NCBI GenBank assembly: GCA_946480815.1
Contig: CAMLLB010000012.1
Coordinates: 1-64,000 of the forward strand
Reading direction: 5' to 3'
Length of the DNA: 64,000 bases
From: an uncultured Flavobacteriales bacterium
Lineage (GTDB): Bacteria; Bacteroidota; Bacteroidia; Flavobacteriales; Crocinitomicaceae
Shown in pieces: positions 8,583-15,718 of the stretch (positions within the stretch are counted from its first letter, which is position 1; every line of letters begins with the position of its first letter). A model generated the notes under the pieces. It searched no databases. It saw only the letters and a list, made by a program, of their open reading frames with translations, and had not been told where the DNA came from. The translations under genes and the position numbers were made by a program.

Positions 8583-9497
8583 TTATTCTGTTTTTAGTTT
8601 CAAATTTGCGATTTCCATATATCCTTTTCCGCACAATACGGAAAGACTGGACGGCACGATTTCCAAATTAATTTCTTTCCTTACTTCAAAAGGTTCTCCG
8701 TCATAATGGGCCAAAGGGACTTCCAGGACAATACGCGCTTTTTGAAACGGGATAATACGGATAAAACGTGAACCTTCAATCTTTTTAAAGAAAAAACGAC
8801 TGATTACGCCCATGGTCCTCCACCAGGAAAATTTACTCAAAAGCACCAACTCCATTTGTCCGTCTATGACATTGGATTTGGGTGAAATACAGAATCCGTT
8901 CCCGAACTCAGAAGAATTGGCAATGGAGCACAACAGGAAATTACCTTTAATCTGCTGATCTGGCAAAGTGATCTTCATTCTTGGCGGCTTATACGAAAAG
9001 TATTCTTCGTAAACCAACTGGGTATATCCCCAAAAACCGCGAATGTGGTATTCGTCAAAGCGCTTGGCAATGAACGCATCAAAACCATAACCGCCAACAC
9101 CCAAAAAAGGTTTGTCGTTTGCTAAACCGGTATCCATGCGGATGCTGTTCAACTCGTTGATGTTTTGAATGGCCTGTGGTGTTTTCAGCGGAATTTTTAA
9201 ATGCCGTGCAAGTCCGTTCCCGGAACCGGTAGGAATAATGGCCAGGTGACATTTTGTCCCGATCAGGGCTGTTCCTACTTCGTGAACAGAGCCGTCACCA
9301 CCTACTGCACAAACGATATCGATTCCTTCCATAGCAGATTCCTCAGCAATGGATTTGGCATGTTGTTTATATTGAGTAATTGCGATATCATAGTCAAACA
9401 GGTCATGATTCAAGTGCTCCTCGATCATTTGAGGAACCCTGGCCTTTTTGACCCCGCCCGAAATGGGATTGATTATGAATCGAATTCTCTTTTTCAT
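8583..9497 (-). CDS. Diacylglycerol/lipid kinase (DagK/YegS family)
   Basis: 304-aa lipid kinase of the DAGK catalytic-domain family, expected to phosphorylate diacylglycerol or a related lipid at the inner face of the membrane. Seen: N-terminal INPISGG nucleotide-binding segment, VGGDGSVHEVG near residue 60, PTGSGNGLARHL near 90, and the C-terminal beta domain with DGQMELV and HYDGEPFEV. Length is normal. It overlaps the LTA-synthase-like gene upstream by 4 nt. In Firmicutes, lipoteichoic-acid synthesis releases diacylglycerol that DgkB recycles, so the pairing with a sulfatase of that type is suggestive here. Confidence 0.88.
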   Translation of the reverse strand: MKKRIRFIINPISGGVKKARVPQMIEEHLNHDLFDYDIAITQYKQHAKSIAEESAMEGIDIVCAVGGDGSVHEVGTALIGTKCHLAIIPTGSGNGLARHLKIPLKTPQAIQNINELNSIRMDTGLANDKPFLGVGGYGFDAFIAKRFDEYHIRGFWGYTQLVYEEYFSYKPPRMKITLPDQQIKGNFLLCSIANSSEFGNGFCISPKSNVIDGQMELVLLSKFSWWRTMGVISRFFFKKIEGSRFIRIIPFQKARIVLEVPLAHYDGEPFEVRKEINLEIVPSSLSVLCGKGYMEIANLKLKTE

Positions 9498-11392
9498 CGA
9501 ACAATCGTCTGATTATGGATTAAATCATGATTATATCTTTGAATGATAGCCTTCAAACGTTTTGCCATTTTTTCTGCTTCGGCTTTTTTGGCAGGCAGCA
9601 GATCTTTCGGGTTTTTGGTACGAATGGTAAAATCAAACAATGCAGCGATCTGGTCATTCGAATAAACTAATAGTTTGTTATTCCTGAAATAGTAATAGGA
9701 ACCTTCCAGGTAAGTCACTGCTTCACGCGGTTCTTTGGAGAAATAACTGTTCCCGAAACTGTAATAATCGGTTTTGATGTTTACCAGGTCCAGGACAGTT
9801 GGCATGATATCGATTTGCTGGAAGATTGTTTTTTCCCGCTTGCGAGGCAATTTCCCGCTCGGATCATAGAATGCGATAGGAATGCGGTACATTTCCGTAC
9901 GCTGATTGTAGATCTCGCTATTGCTGGAAGGAGTATGATCTGCTACAATGACAAAGAGCGTTTTGTTGAACCAGGGTTCTTTTTCAGCCTGTTGGAAAAA
10001 TTTACGCAGACTGATGTCACCATAATGAATGCTTTTGCAGATCGGGTGCGGACCTTTTTTGACAATTTTGCGCCATTTCTTTGGAACAAAATACGGGTGA
10101 TGAGAAGAAAGCGTGAACAAATTGGCCATGAACGGTGCTTTCATTTTCGTTAGCCGTCTTGCTGTCCATGGATTGAAGTATTCATCCAGGATTCCCCAGG
10201 TTTCATCAAAATGCCTGTCGTTGTTGTATTCAAAGCGACCGATGTATTTCTGGTAACCCATTTGGGATGCGAAACTATTGAAGCGCATGGAACCGTTGGT
10301 TGCTCCGTGATAGAAAGCAGTGCTGTAACCGTGTTTGCTAAGGATATTCGGTAAGCTTTGAACCTGGTTGTTGCAATAAGCAGACGAAATGTATGGATTG
10401 TCCATCAAAGTAGGGATGGAAGCCGAAATGGTCGGAACAGCCTCAATGGATTTCTTTCCGTTGGAAATTCCGTATTCAAAGTACCAGCTTTTGTCCAGCA
10501 GGGAATCTAAAAATGGGGTGTAGGAAACGCTGTTGTTGAATTGCCCTACCCATTCGTTCCCGAAACTTTCCAGCATGATGATCATTACGTTGGTCCCGTC
10601 GGGAAGGATGTGTTGCGGATGACTTGTTCGTTTCGGATTGAAGAGCTTGTCCAGTTCTTTCTCCGGATAATACTGTTTCTCAACCAAATCGTCTTTCCCA
10701 ATGGATTTCAATAAGGTGAAAGCGGAATTCAATACCAATGCCGAATTTTCAGGCTGAGTATACAAGGTAACATCAATGGAGGAAATTGGCCGGAGCCCGA
10801 AACCGCCTCTTCCGATCAAAAACACAATGGGTAAAGCAATAAAGAAAACCATGAGTTCTTTACGCAAGGTGCTTTTCGTTGGATTTTTTAATTTACGAAT
10901 GCTTGTTCTTTTATAATACCGGATCAGTAACCAGGCACCGATAAGAAAGATCAGGACAAGCATCCAGTAGTCGGCAAAGAAGCTGCCAAGCAACTGTCCC
11001 ACATCATTTCCGGCTGATACAATGACAAACAAGTCGGCGGTAGAACGCTTCAAAGTGAAATTGTAATAGGCTGTGTCCATGAGATTCAGCGCCACGATCA
11101 ATAGTGTGGGAATGAAAAAAGTGATTGCCTGCAAGCTGCGAATGATCCAGTTGTGTTGCCATTTTTCAGGTAATAAACTGAAGATTATGAAGGGCATGAG
11201 CAAGAGGCCGATGGTGGAAAGATCGAACCAGATACCAGCCAGCCAATCTGTGAGATGCACATGTGCAAAGGAATCTAGGTTGAAAAAGTAGAATACGATG
11301 CGAGTAATGGTCATCAATAACAAGAGGATTGCGATCCGGAGCAACAAACTATGCAGGGTTATCGGAAGAGCATGACGCAGTTTTTTCATCAT
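9494..11392 (-). CDS. LTA-synthase-family membrane sulfatase/phosphoglycerol transferase
   Basis: 632-aa inner-membrane enzyme with about five N-terminal membrane segments (residues 1-190) and a periplasmic alkaline-phosphatase-like sulfatase domain. Seen: MLESFGNEW near residue 271 (first metal-binding Glu), NGKKSIEAVP near residue 312 where the family nucleophile sits (Ser here, Thr in LtaS), and VADHTPSS near 480 (metal-binding Asp/His). The family transfers phosphoglycerol or phosphoethanolamine from lipids to glycans. The real acceptor in this organism is unknown. First gene of a three-gene operon; the start is 4 nt from a -7 box. Confidence 0.85.
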   Translation of the reverse strand: MMKKLRHALPITLHSLLLRIAILLLLMTITRIVFYFFNLDSFAHVHLTDWLAGIWFDLSTIGLLLMPFIIFSLLPEKWQHNWIIRSLQAITFFIPTLLIVALNLMDTAYYNFTLKRSTADLFVIVSAGNDVGQLLGSFFADYWMLVLIFLIGAWLLIRYYKRTSIRKLKNPTKSTLRKELMVFFIALPIVFLIGRGGFGLRPISSIDVTLYTQPENSALVLNSAFTLLKSIGKDDLVEKQYYPEKELDKLFNPKRTSHPQHILPDGTNVMIIMLESFGNEWVGQFNNSVSYTPFLDSLLDKSWYFEYGISNGKKSIEAVPTISASIPTLMDNPYISSAYCNNQVQSLPNILSKHGYSTAFYHGATNGSMRFNSFASQMGYQKYIGRFEYNNDRHFDETWGILDEYFNPWTARRLTKMKAPFMANLFTLSSHHPYFVPKKWRKIVKKGPHPICKSIHYGDISLRKFFQQAEKEPWFNKTLFVIVADHTPSSNSEIYNQRTEMYRIPIAFYDPSGKLPRKREKTIFQQIDIMPTVLDLVNIKTDYYSFGNSYFSKEPREAVTYLEGSYYYFRNNKLLVYSNDQIAALFDFTIRTKNPKDLLPAKKAEAEKMAKRLKAIIQRYNHDLIHNQTIVR

Positions 11393-11396
11393 AGTA

Positions 11397-11404
11397 CAAA
11401 AATA
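11397..11404 (-). promoter_or_regulatory. Promoter -7 box, leaderless
   Basis: Minus-strand TATTTTTG ending exactly 4 nt before the ATG at 11392 of the sulfatase operon. Confidence 0.65.
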
Positions 11405-11807
11405 AGGAACCTTTTTGAGGTAGAAGTTGTGTTTCTGTTACTTTAAAATAGATAGAATTTCGAAATGTGGAACATAGGATGCATAGTTTACCACGAAGAC
11501 ACGAAGGACACGAGGTTTTATTTTTCATAGAGGATTGATTGATCGCGGGACTTCGCGTCCATGACGCTTCGGTCAGGATTTTCAAGGCTCAGTCGGGAGA
11601 ATTAACCACAACGCTTACGCTGATCGCATGTCGCCAGTAGCTCTTCGCCTTCGTGAAGCCACTTCGGCAGAGCAAGGTTAGCGATGGCACAAGCTACAGC
11701 GAAGGCGCATAGGAACATAGATCACATAGGTTTTATATACCCTGTGAAAGGTAGTTCGAGAAATGGCCTTACTTAAAATCGGTTAGGTATGGGATTTTCA
11801 AAGTTCC
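11405..11807. repeat. Gene-free gap built of dispersed repeat pieces
   Basis: About 400 bp without a credible gene between divergent genes. It holds CACGAAG/CACATAG-type word repeats (about 11490-11515 and 11710-11735), a block at 11548-11590 also found at 27989-28031 (ACTTCGCGTCCATGACGCTT here), and a GC-richer patch at 11600-11710 with inverted words (CGCCTTCG at 11646 against CGAAGGCG at 11700; GTAGCT at 11637 against AGCTAC at 11691). The two word pairs cross each other, so they cannot form one simple hairpin. Confidence 0.6.
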
Positions 11808-11815
11808 TATCTTTG
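11808..11815 (+). promoter_or_regulatory. Promoter -7 box, leaderless
   Basis: TATCTTTG ends 4 nt before the ATG at 11820. Confidence 0.6.
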
Positions 11816-11819
11816 GCGT

Positions 11820-12677
11820 ATGAAATATCTTGTATTTTGTCTGTTGTTCTGTTCGGGTGCTTACGCACAGGACCTGGAAGCATTCCGCATTTTTGATTCA
11901 AAAGGGAAAGAGGTCTCATTCCAAAAAATGATGAGCAACATATCACAGAGCCAGGTGATTTTGTTTGGAGAGTTTCACGACAACCCGATCTCACACTGGC
12001 TGGAGCTGAATGTGTTGATGGAATTGAATAAAAAGATCAAAGGGCCGAAGCTGGCTGTGGGTTTTGAAATGTTTGAATTGCACCAGGTGAAAGCACTGAA
12101 TGATTACATTGCCACAAAATCCTATAAGGCACTGAAAGATTCGACGGAACTCTGGACGAATTTCAAGACGGACTATAAGCCTATCCTGGATTCGGCAATT
12201 GCGCAAGGGAATATTCCTTTTGCAGCGAATGTAACCCGCAAGTATGCGAGCCTGGTGTTTAAGAAAGGGCTTACGGCTTTGGATACACTTTCGGAAGAAC
12301 AGAAAAAGTTGATGGCACCGCTGCCGTTTCCGTTTGATTCGACCCTGACACAGTATGTTGAACTGATCGAGATGGGGAAGGAAATGCATGCTTCAGGAAT
12401 CAACTTTGCCCATGCACAGGCGATCAAGGATGCAACGATGGCGTATTCCATTGTACAACAAGTTACGAAGGGTAAATTGGTTTACTTCCTGAACGGTGCT
12501 TTCCATTCGGATTTTCACCAGGGAATCATGTGGTACGTGGAACACTATGCACCCGGAATAACCGTTGGAACGATTACGACCGTTTCACAAAAGGATGTGC
12601 GGAAATTGCAGAAGGAGCATTTGAACCGTGCAGATTTTATCGTGGTGGTGAATGAGACGATGGGTTCTACACATTAA
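11820..12677 (+). CDS. ChaN/Tiki-like exported protein
   Basis: 285-aa exported protein of the ChaN-like (haem-binding uptake, Tiki superfamily) group. A signal peptide ends GAYAQD near residue 18; no lipobox Cys follows, so it is probably soluble periplasmic rather than a lipoprotein. Family motifs: VILFGEFHDNPISHWLEL near residue 43 (the GExHDN motif) and VGFEMFELHQVKALNDY near residue 80; a late FLNGAFHSDFHQGI holds the C-terminal His. Relatives are linked to haem/iron uptake or are metal-dependent proteases. It is a single gene with a leaderless-type promoter. Confidence 0.8.
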   Translation: MKYLVFCLLFCSGAYAQDLEAFRIFDSKGKEVSFQKMMSNISQSQVILFGEFHDNPISHWLELNVLMELNKKIKGPKLAVGFEMFELHQVKALNDYIATKSYKALKDSTELWTNFKTDYKPILDSAIAQGNIPFAANVTRKYASLVFKKGLTALDTLSEEQKKLMAPLPFPFDSTLTQYVELIEMGKEMHASGINFAHAQAIKDATMAYSIVQQVTKGKLVYFLNGAFHSDFHQGIMWYVEHYAPGITVGTITTVSQKDVRKLQKEHLNRADFIVVVNETMGSTH

Positions 12678-12680
12678 TTT

Positions 12681-12727
12681 GAATTGCGAATTGCGTCCGT
12701 CAGCTGACGGAGCGAATTGCGAATTTT
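12681..12727. repeat. 16-bp perfect palindrome within repeated GAATTGCG words
   Basis: TCCGTCAGCTGACGGA (12696-12711) is a perfect palindrome flanked by GAATTGCG words on both sides. Further on (12748-12781) TAATTAGGAATTA occurs twice. It is placed between converging genes; no T-run follows. Confidence 0.55.
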
Positions 12728-12780
12728 GATACCTTAACCAAGATCCTGATAATTAGGAATTAGGCATTCGTAATTAGGAA

Positions 12781-13110
12781 TTATTTCTCGGTTGTGCGTT
12801 TCAACAGTTCATTGTAATCCTCCAATAACTTCAAATACTTGTTTTTCCAGTATTCTTTTGTTTGGTTGTTGTATGGATTATCCGGATCTGCAAAAGAGTT
12901 ATTGTTTATCGAGGCCAATTCTTTGATCTCGTCTGAGAAATCATGATGAATGATGTTTCCGATTGACATCACAGTTTCAATATCGACTTGTGTGTTGTCA
13001 AACATCAGGTACATCCATCTACGGCTCTTTCCCAGTTTTTTAGCTATTGAACTAATGGGGTATCCGCTTTGCCGGATCGCTCGCTCTACTATTTCACCAC
13101 GGTGTTGCAT
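12781..13110 (-). CDS. Small helix-turn-helix protein, tandem copy 1
   Basis: 109-aa putative DNA-binding protein. Residues about 1-50 hold a helix-turn-helix-like region (GYPISSIAKKLGKSRRWMY: helix, turn, recognition helix), residues 50-75 are an acidic linker, and the C-terminus (EYWKNKYLKLLEDYNELLK) is a coiled coil likely to dimerise. It is a close paralogue of the next gene (12-residue segments identical in the HTH). The start is the ATG of MQHRGEIV at 13110; an upstream ATG would add 14 poorly conserved residues and is not shared with the paralogue. TTTG ends 5 nt upstream of both starts. Confidence 0.75.
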   Translation of the reverse strand: MQHRGEIVERAIRQSGYPISSIAKKLGKSRRWMYLMFDNTQVDIETVMSIGNIIHHDFSDEIKELASINNNSFADPDNPYNNQTKEYWKNKYLKLLEDYNELLKRTTEK

Positions 13111-13126
13111 AGTGACAAAAATCTTC

Positions 13127-13139
13127 ACTTGACCGAGTA
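13127..13139. promoter_or_regulatory. Candidate operator upstream of HTH copy 1
   Basis: ACTTGACCGAGTA has partial dyad symmetry (ACT-N6-AGT). It begins 17 bp upstream of the start codon, the same distance as ACTTATTTGAGTA in front of copy 2, while the bases in between have diverged. Confidence 0.4.
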
Positions 13140-13278
13140 GGATGTTAAACACAAAATACTCGTTTACGGGAATTTGTAGTCAGATGCGGGAATTTTCAGC
13201 AAAAATAGCGTAATTGCGCAGATGTGAGTTATAAGTGGGAATGAATTTTTTTCAATTATTCCAGCTTCTTCAGCAGGT

Positions 13279-13608
13279 TTACTCCGGGTTGGTTTTCTTG
13301 AGCAAGGCGTTGTAGCTTTCTAAAAGCTTCAGGTACTTGTTCTTCCAGTAATCTTTGTTCTGTTTATTGTATTTGGATTCGGGTTCGGAAAAGGAATCGG
13401 GATTTATGACAGCGAGTTCCTTTATTTCATCCGAGAAATCGTGGTGTATGATCCTCCCGATGGAAATGATTGATTCGAGATCCACCTGGGAATTATCGAA
13501 CATAAGGTACATCCACCTCCTGCTCTTTCCCAATTTGCGGGCAATCTGACTAATGGGATACCCACTTTTCCGGATCGCTCTTTCTACAATTTCGCCACGA
13601 TGCTGCAT
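13279..13608 (-). CDS. Small helix-turn-helix protein, tandem copy 2
   Basis: 109-aa paralogue of the gene just downstream, equal in length and start. The HTH-like stretch ISQIARKLGKSRRWMYLM (about residues 18-37), the IIHHDFSDEIKELA linker and the coiled-coil tail KNKYLKLLESYNALLKK are all conserved. Tandem copies of such regulators can cross-regulate. Both sit upstream of the RiPP locus, on the opposite strand; a regulatory tie is possible but not shown. Confidence 0.75.
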   Translation of the reverse strand: MQHRGEIVERAIRKSGYPISQIARKLGKSRRWMYLMFDNSQVDLESIISIGRIIHHDFSDEIKELAVINPDSFSEPESKYNKQNKDYWKNKYLKLLESYNALLKKTNPE

Positions 13609-13624
13609 AGTGACAAAGTTGTTT

Positions 13625-13637
13625 ACTTATTTGAGTA
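13625..13637. promoter_or_regulatory. Candidate operator upstream of HTH copy 2
   Basis: TTTACTTATTTGAGTAAA (13623-13640) is an imperfect palindrome between the presumed -7 (CAACTTTG) and the -33 region of the HTH gene. Its core aligns with the site at 13127. Confidence 0.45.
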
Positions 13638-13894
13638 AATTAATTACCAAAAAGTATACAATAATGAGAAATATTTTATAGATTTGCTCCATGACTAATA
13701 AACGAGCAATGAAAAACCATTCTCAAAAGAGAAAAGTTGAAGTTTGGAAGGGTAGATGTTACTGAGAAACACATGAGTTAACCAATTGATTTTAAATAGA
13801 TTAAAGCGTGATTATTAAAAGGGCATATGATAATTGTTGGTCGGGTGGAAGTGACCGAATGGTATGGGAATCAGGATTCCTGTGCCATTCCTTT

Positions 13895-14158
13895 TTAGTT
13901 GATCGGAAAGTGAAAAAATTCATTCAGAGGAATCTCCAAGGCCTTGGAAATCTGATAGATCATGCAAGTGGTTACATTGTTTTCTCCCCGTTCAATCCGT
14001 CCGATTTGCTTCCCGGAATTTCCAACAAGAAACCCCAGGTCTTCCTGGGTCATTTTTTTGGCCAATCTCAGCTCGCGCACCCTGTTTCCAAGGGCATTCA
14101 GGAAATCTTTGTCTACCACATTTTGCACATACAAGAGTGGAGGTTTAAAAAAAACCAT
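13895..14158 (-). CDS. XRE/Cro-CI family HTH regulator
   Basis: 87-aa DNA-binding protein with a single HTH_3 domain: LGNRVRELRLAKKMTQEDLG (residues about 23-42), then the recognition helix GNSGKQIGRIERGENN and TTCMIYQISKALEIPLNEFF. This is a typical minimal XRE repressor. It is divergent from the RiPP operon, whose precursor starts 362 bp away, so it is the best candidate local regulator of it. A palindrome, CCCATGTATGGG, lies a few bases upstream of its own start, suggesting self-repression. The preceding 285-bp gap (13609-13894) holds no gene that I can support. Confidence 0.85.
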   Translation of the reverse strand: MVFFKPPLLYVQNVVDKDFLNALGNRVRELRLAKKMTQEDLGFLVGNSGKQIGRIERGENNVTTCMIYQISKALEIPLNEFFHFPIN

Positions 14159-14164
14159 AAAAGC

Positions 14165-14176
14165 CCATGTATGGGT
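14165..14176. promoter_or_regulatory. Candidate XRE operator
   Basis: CCCATGTATGGG, a near-perfect inverted repeat 6 bp upstream of the XRE start codon. A second palindrome, TCACGTGA, is at about 14213. Both lie in the region shared with the promoter of the RiPP operon. Confidence 0.45.
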
Positions 14177-14380
14177 TATTTTTATGTTTTTGATTATTTT
14201 TGGTCACGTGATCAAAGGACTTAAAAAAGTAGAAATAACCGATGTTTTTGTTCACTGATTGCTACTCAATATTCTAAACAATAACCCTATTTAATATGAA
14301 AAAGCACTATTCCGGAAATGACATTTTTGTCAATACCTGATATAAAGACTAAGCAAATTACATGAAATAATTGAAAAAAT

Positions 14381-14485
14381 GGAGGTGCGGTAACACCTCC
14401 TTGCATTTCGGCAGTTTACCGGCTCCTGACAATGCAAACACTTTGCCTTAGCAGTGCAGCCGAAAATGATGAGGTGAAGTTACGG
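14381..14485 (+). promoter_or_regulatory. Structured 5' leader of the RiPP precursor
   Basis: Three consecutive hairpins can be drawn. P1 is GGAGGTG/CACCTCC (14381-14400). P2 is TTGCATT/AATGCAA (14401-14437) with inner CGG/CCG. P3 is CACT..GC/GC..AGTG (14439-14456). Downstream, GAGGTGAAGTTAC (14471-14483) can instead pair with GTAACACCTC of P1, and GCCGAAAATG (14459-14468) with GCATTTCGGC of P2. This makes two competing folds, as in an attenuator or riboswitch. I cannot match it to a named class. It ends 35 nt before the precursor ATG. The 361-bp gap upstream of the precursor otherwise has no gene. Confidence 0.55.
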
Positions 14486-14520
14486 AAATAGAGTAGGCGA
14501 AACAATAGAAATCAATTTTT

Positions 14521-14739
14521 ATGTCAAAAGGCAAATTAGAAGCATTCAAGTCTGCAAAATTCAGTTTGGATGCAAGTAAAGTTGTTGGTGGAGTAGGGCC
14601 AACTTATGGTAACTTTTATGGAACAACAAATGGTCAGAAAGATGTCTATGGAACGATGGATGAGGCTCGCATGACTTATAATGATCCAACCAAAGCTCAA
14701 CCAAACTCTGGTCAGGATGACCTGACATATTGTAATTAA
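14521..14739 (+). CDS. RiPP precursor peptide with double-glycine leader
   Basis: 72-aa precursor, leader residues 1-24 and core 25-72. The leader (KLEAFKSAKFSLDASKVVGG) has regularly spaced hydrophobic residues and ends in Gly-Gly at 23-24, the cut site for C39 peptidases. The core is rich in Thr, Tyr, Gly, Asn and Asp, ending DDLTYCN with a single Cys at 71. It has several Thr/Ser (28, 35, 36, 45, 52, 57, 63, 69) and Asp/Glu (41, 47, 48, 55, 66, 67) that an ATP-grasp ligase could join as ester rings. Being the first gene, followed by a terminator, it is probably made in excess over the enzymes. Exact ring pattern cannot be read from sequence. Confidence 0.85.
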   Translation: MSKGKLEAFKSAKFSLDASKVVGGVGPTYGNFYGTTNGQKDVYGTMDEARMTYNDPTKAQPNSGQDDLTYCN

Positions 14740-14746
14740 TAATGTG

Positions 14747-14780
14747 AGGAGCTCAGGACTTTCCTGGAGCTCCTTGTTTT
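14747..14780 (+). terminator. Terminator/attenuator after the precursor gene
   Basis: AGGAGCTCAGGA and TCCTGGAGCTCCT form a 12-bp stem with one bulge, followed by TTGTTTT. Partial read-through would give much precursor and little enzyme. Confidence 0.8.
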
Positions 14781-14805
14781 AAACTCAAATTTTATTCTAA
14801 AAAAT

Positions 14806-15717
14806 ATGAAAATAATAGTGCTGGCTTTTAGTTTGGTTTCCTTCCTCATTCCAGTGTTTTCGCAGCAATATGATCATGTTATTTACAAACAAGATTTCGA
14901 GCTGGTATATGAAACTGCGATTCAATCGAAACAATATAAAAAAGCATTGCAATATTGGGACGAGCTAAATCACAAGTATCAGGATAGTTTGCATACAGAA
15001 GAACATATTTTAAGAGCTTATTGCTTTTATCAATTGGGAAGAAAAAATAAAGCTGCAAGATGCATGAGAGAAGCCTGGTGTCATCAGATTTGTGATCCAT
15101 CTTATTTTCATCAGATCCAAAGCTTTAAATGGAAACCAATGGTTCTGTCCTTCAATTCAAGACAACAAAAATTATTGCAGCAAGGGTATAAAGTCAATAC
15201 TTCTTTGAACAGCAAGGATTATGATTCACTTTCTTATCTGATAGAGAAGTTAATCAATATCGATCAAACGTATAGGTCTTTTCTTAGTGAAGAAGATCGT
15301 ATGAAACACATGGATAGTTTGCGCATGCTTTCTATTCAACGAGATTCTTTGGATATGATCGAGTTTTTAAGGATTTATAATAAGTATGGTTATCCTGGAG
15401 AAAAGATTTCCTGTTTTTTTTCCATGCGCTGGTTGTCTTTCCTCTTGCATACGGCTGATTATGACTGGTTCTATGAAAAAATGTATCCTTTGTTTGAACG
15501 GGATGTCAGAACAGGTAGTATGCCCGCATCTTTATTTCTTTTTTGGATTGACCGTCATTCAGCATCCAATGATCAGCGAGCTGAGTATGCTGTTTACCAA
15601 AATCCGAATCATTTTAAAGCGACACCTGAAGAGTTGGAAGAAATTAAGAGGAAGCGTTTTGAAATGGGAGTGTCGAAATTGTTTCGAATTCCATATGTTT
15701 TAAGCAGTACGGATTAA
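14806..15717 (+). CDS. Exported helical protein of the RiPP locus
   Basis: 303-aa protein with a signal peptide (ending IPVFSQQ near residue 21). The N-terminal half is helical with repeat-like spacing (SKQYKKALQYWDELNHKY, then LRAYCFYQLGRKNKAARCM), reminiscent of two or three tetratricopeptide repeats; the C-terminal half is Phe/Tyr-rich and unrecognised. It stands between the precursor and the ligase, 1 nt before the ligase start, so it belongs to the operon. A periplasmic role in handling, immunity or export of the peptide is an inference. No catalytic motif seen. Confidence 0.7.
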   Translation: MKIIVLAFSLVSFLIPVFSQQYDHVIYKQDFELVYETAIQSKQYKKALQYWDELNHKYQDSLHTEEHILRAYCFYQLGRKNKAARCMREAWCHQICDPSYFHQIQSFKWKPMVLSFNSRQQKLLQQGYKVNTSLNSKDYDSLSYLIEKLINIDQTYRSFLSEEDRMKHMDSLRMLSIQRDSLDMIEFLRIYNKYGYPGEKISCFFSMRWLSFLLHTADYDWFYEKMYPLFERDVRTGSMPASLFLFWIDRHSASNDQRAEYAVYQNPNHFKATPEELEEIKRKRFEMGVSKLFRIPYVLSSTD

Positions 15718-15718
15718 A

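Noticed and set aside
13111..13152. Upstream ATG for HTH copy 1
   Set aside because: Adds 14 residues that the equal-length paralogue lacks and crosses the presumed promoter and operator.
13808..14224. Plus-strand ORF of 138 codons
   Set aside because: It is antisense to the XRE gene, which has a clear HTH domain; its protein shows no recognisable pattern.
14296..14340. 14-codon ORF (MKKHYSGNDIFVNT) upstream of the RiPP leader
   Set aside because: Too short, no ribosome-site or promoter support, and no overlap with the structured region; could be a leader peptide but I cannot support it.
14401..14485. Cobalamin or other named riboswitch before the RiPP precursor
   Set aside because: No B12-box or other consensus that I recognise; kept as an unnamed structured leader.
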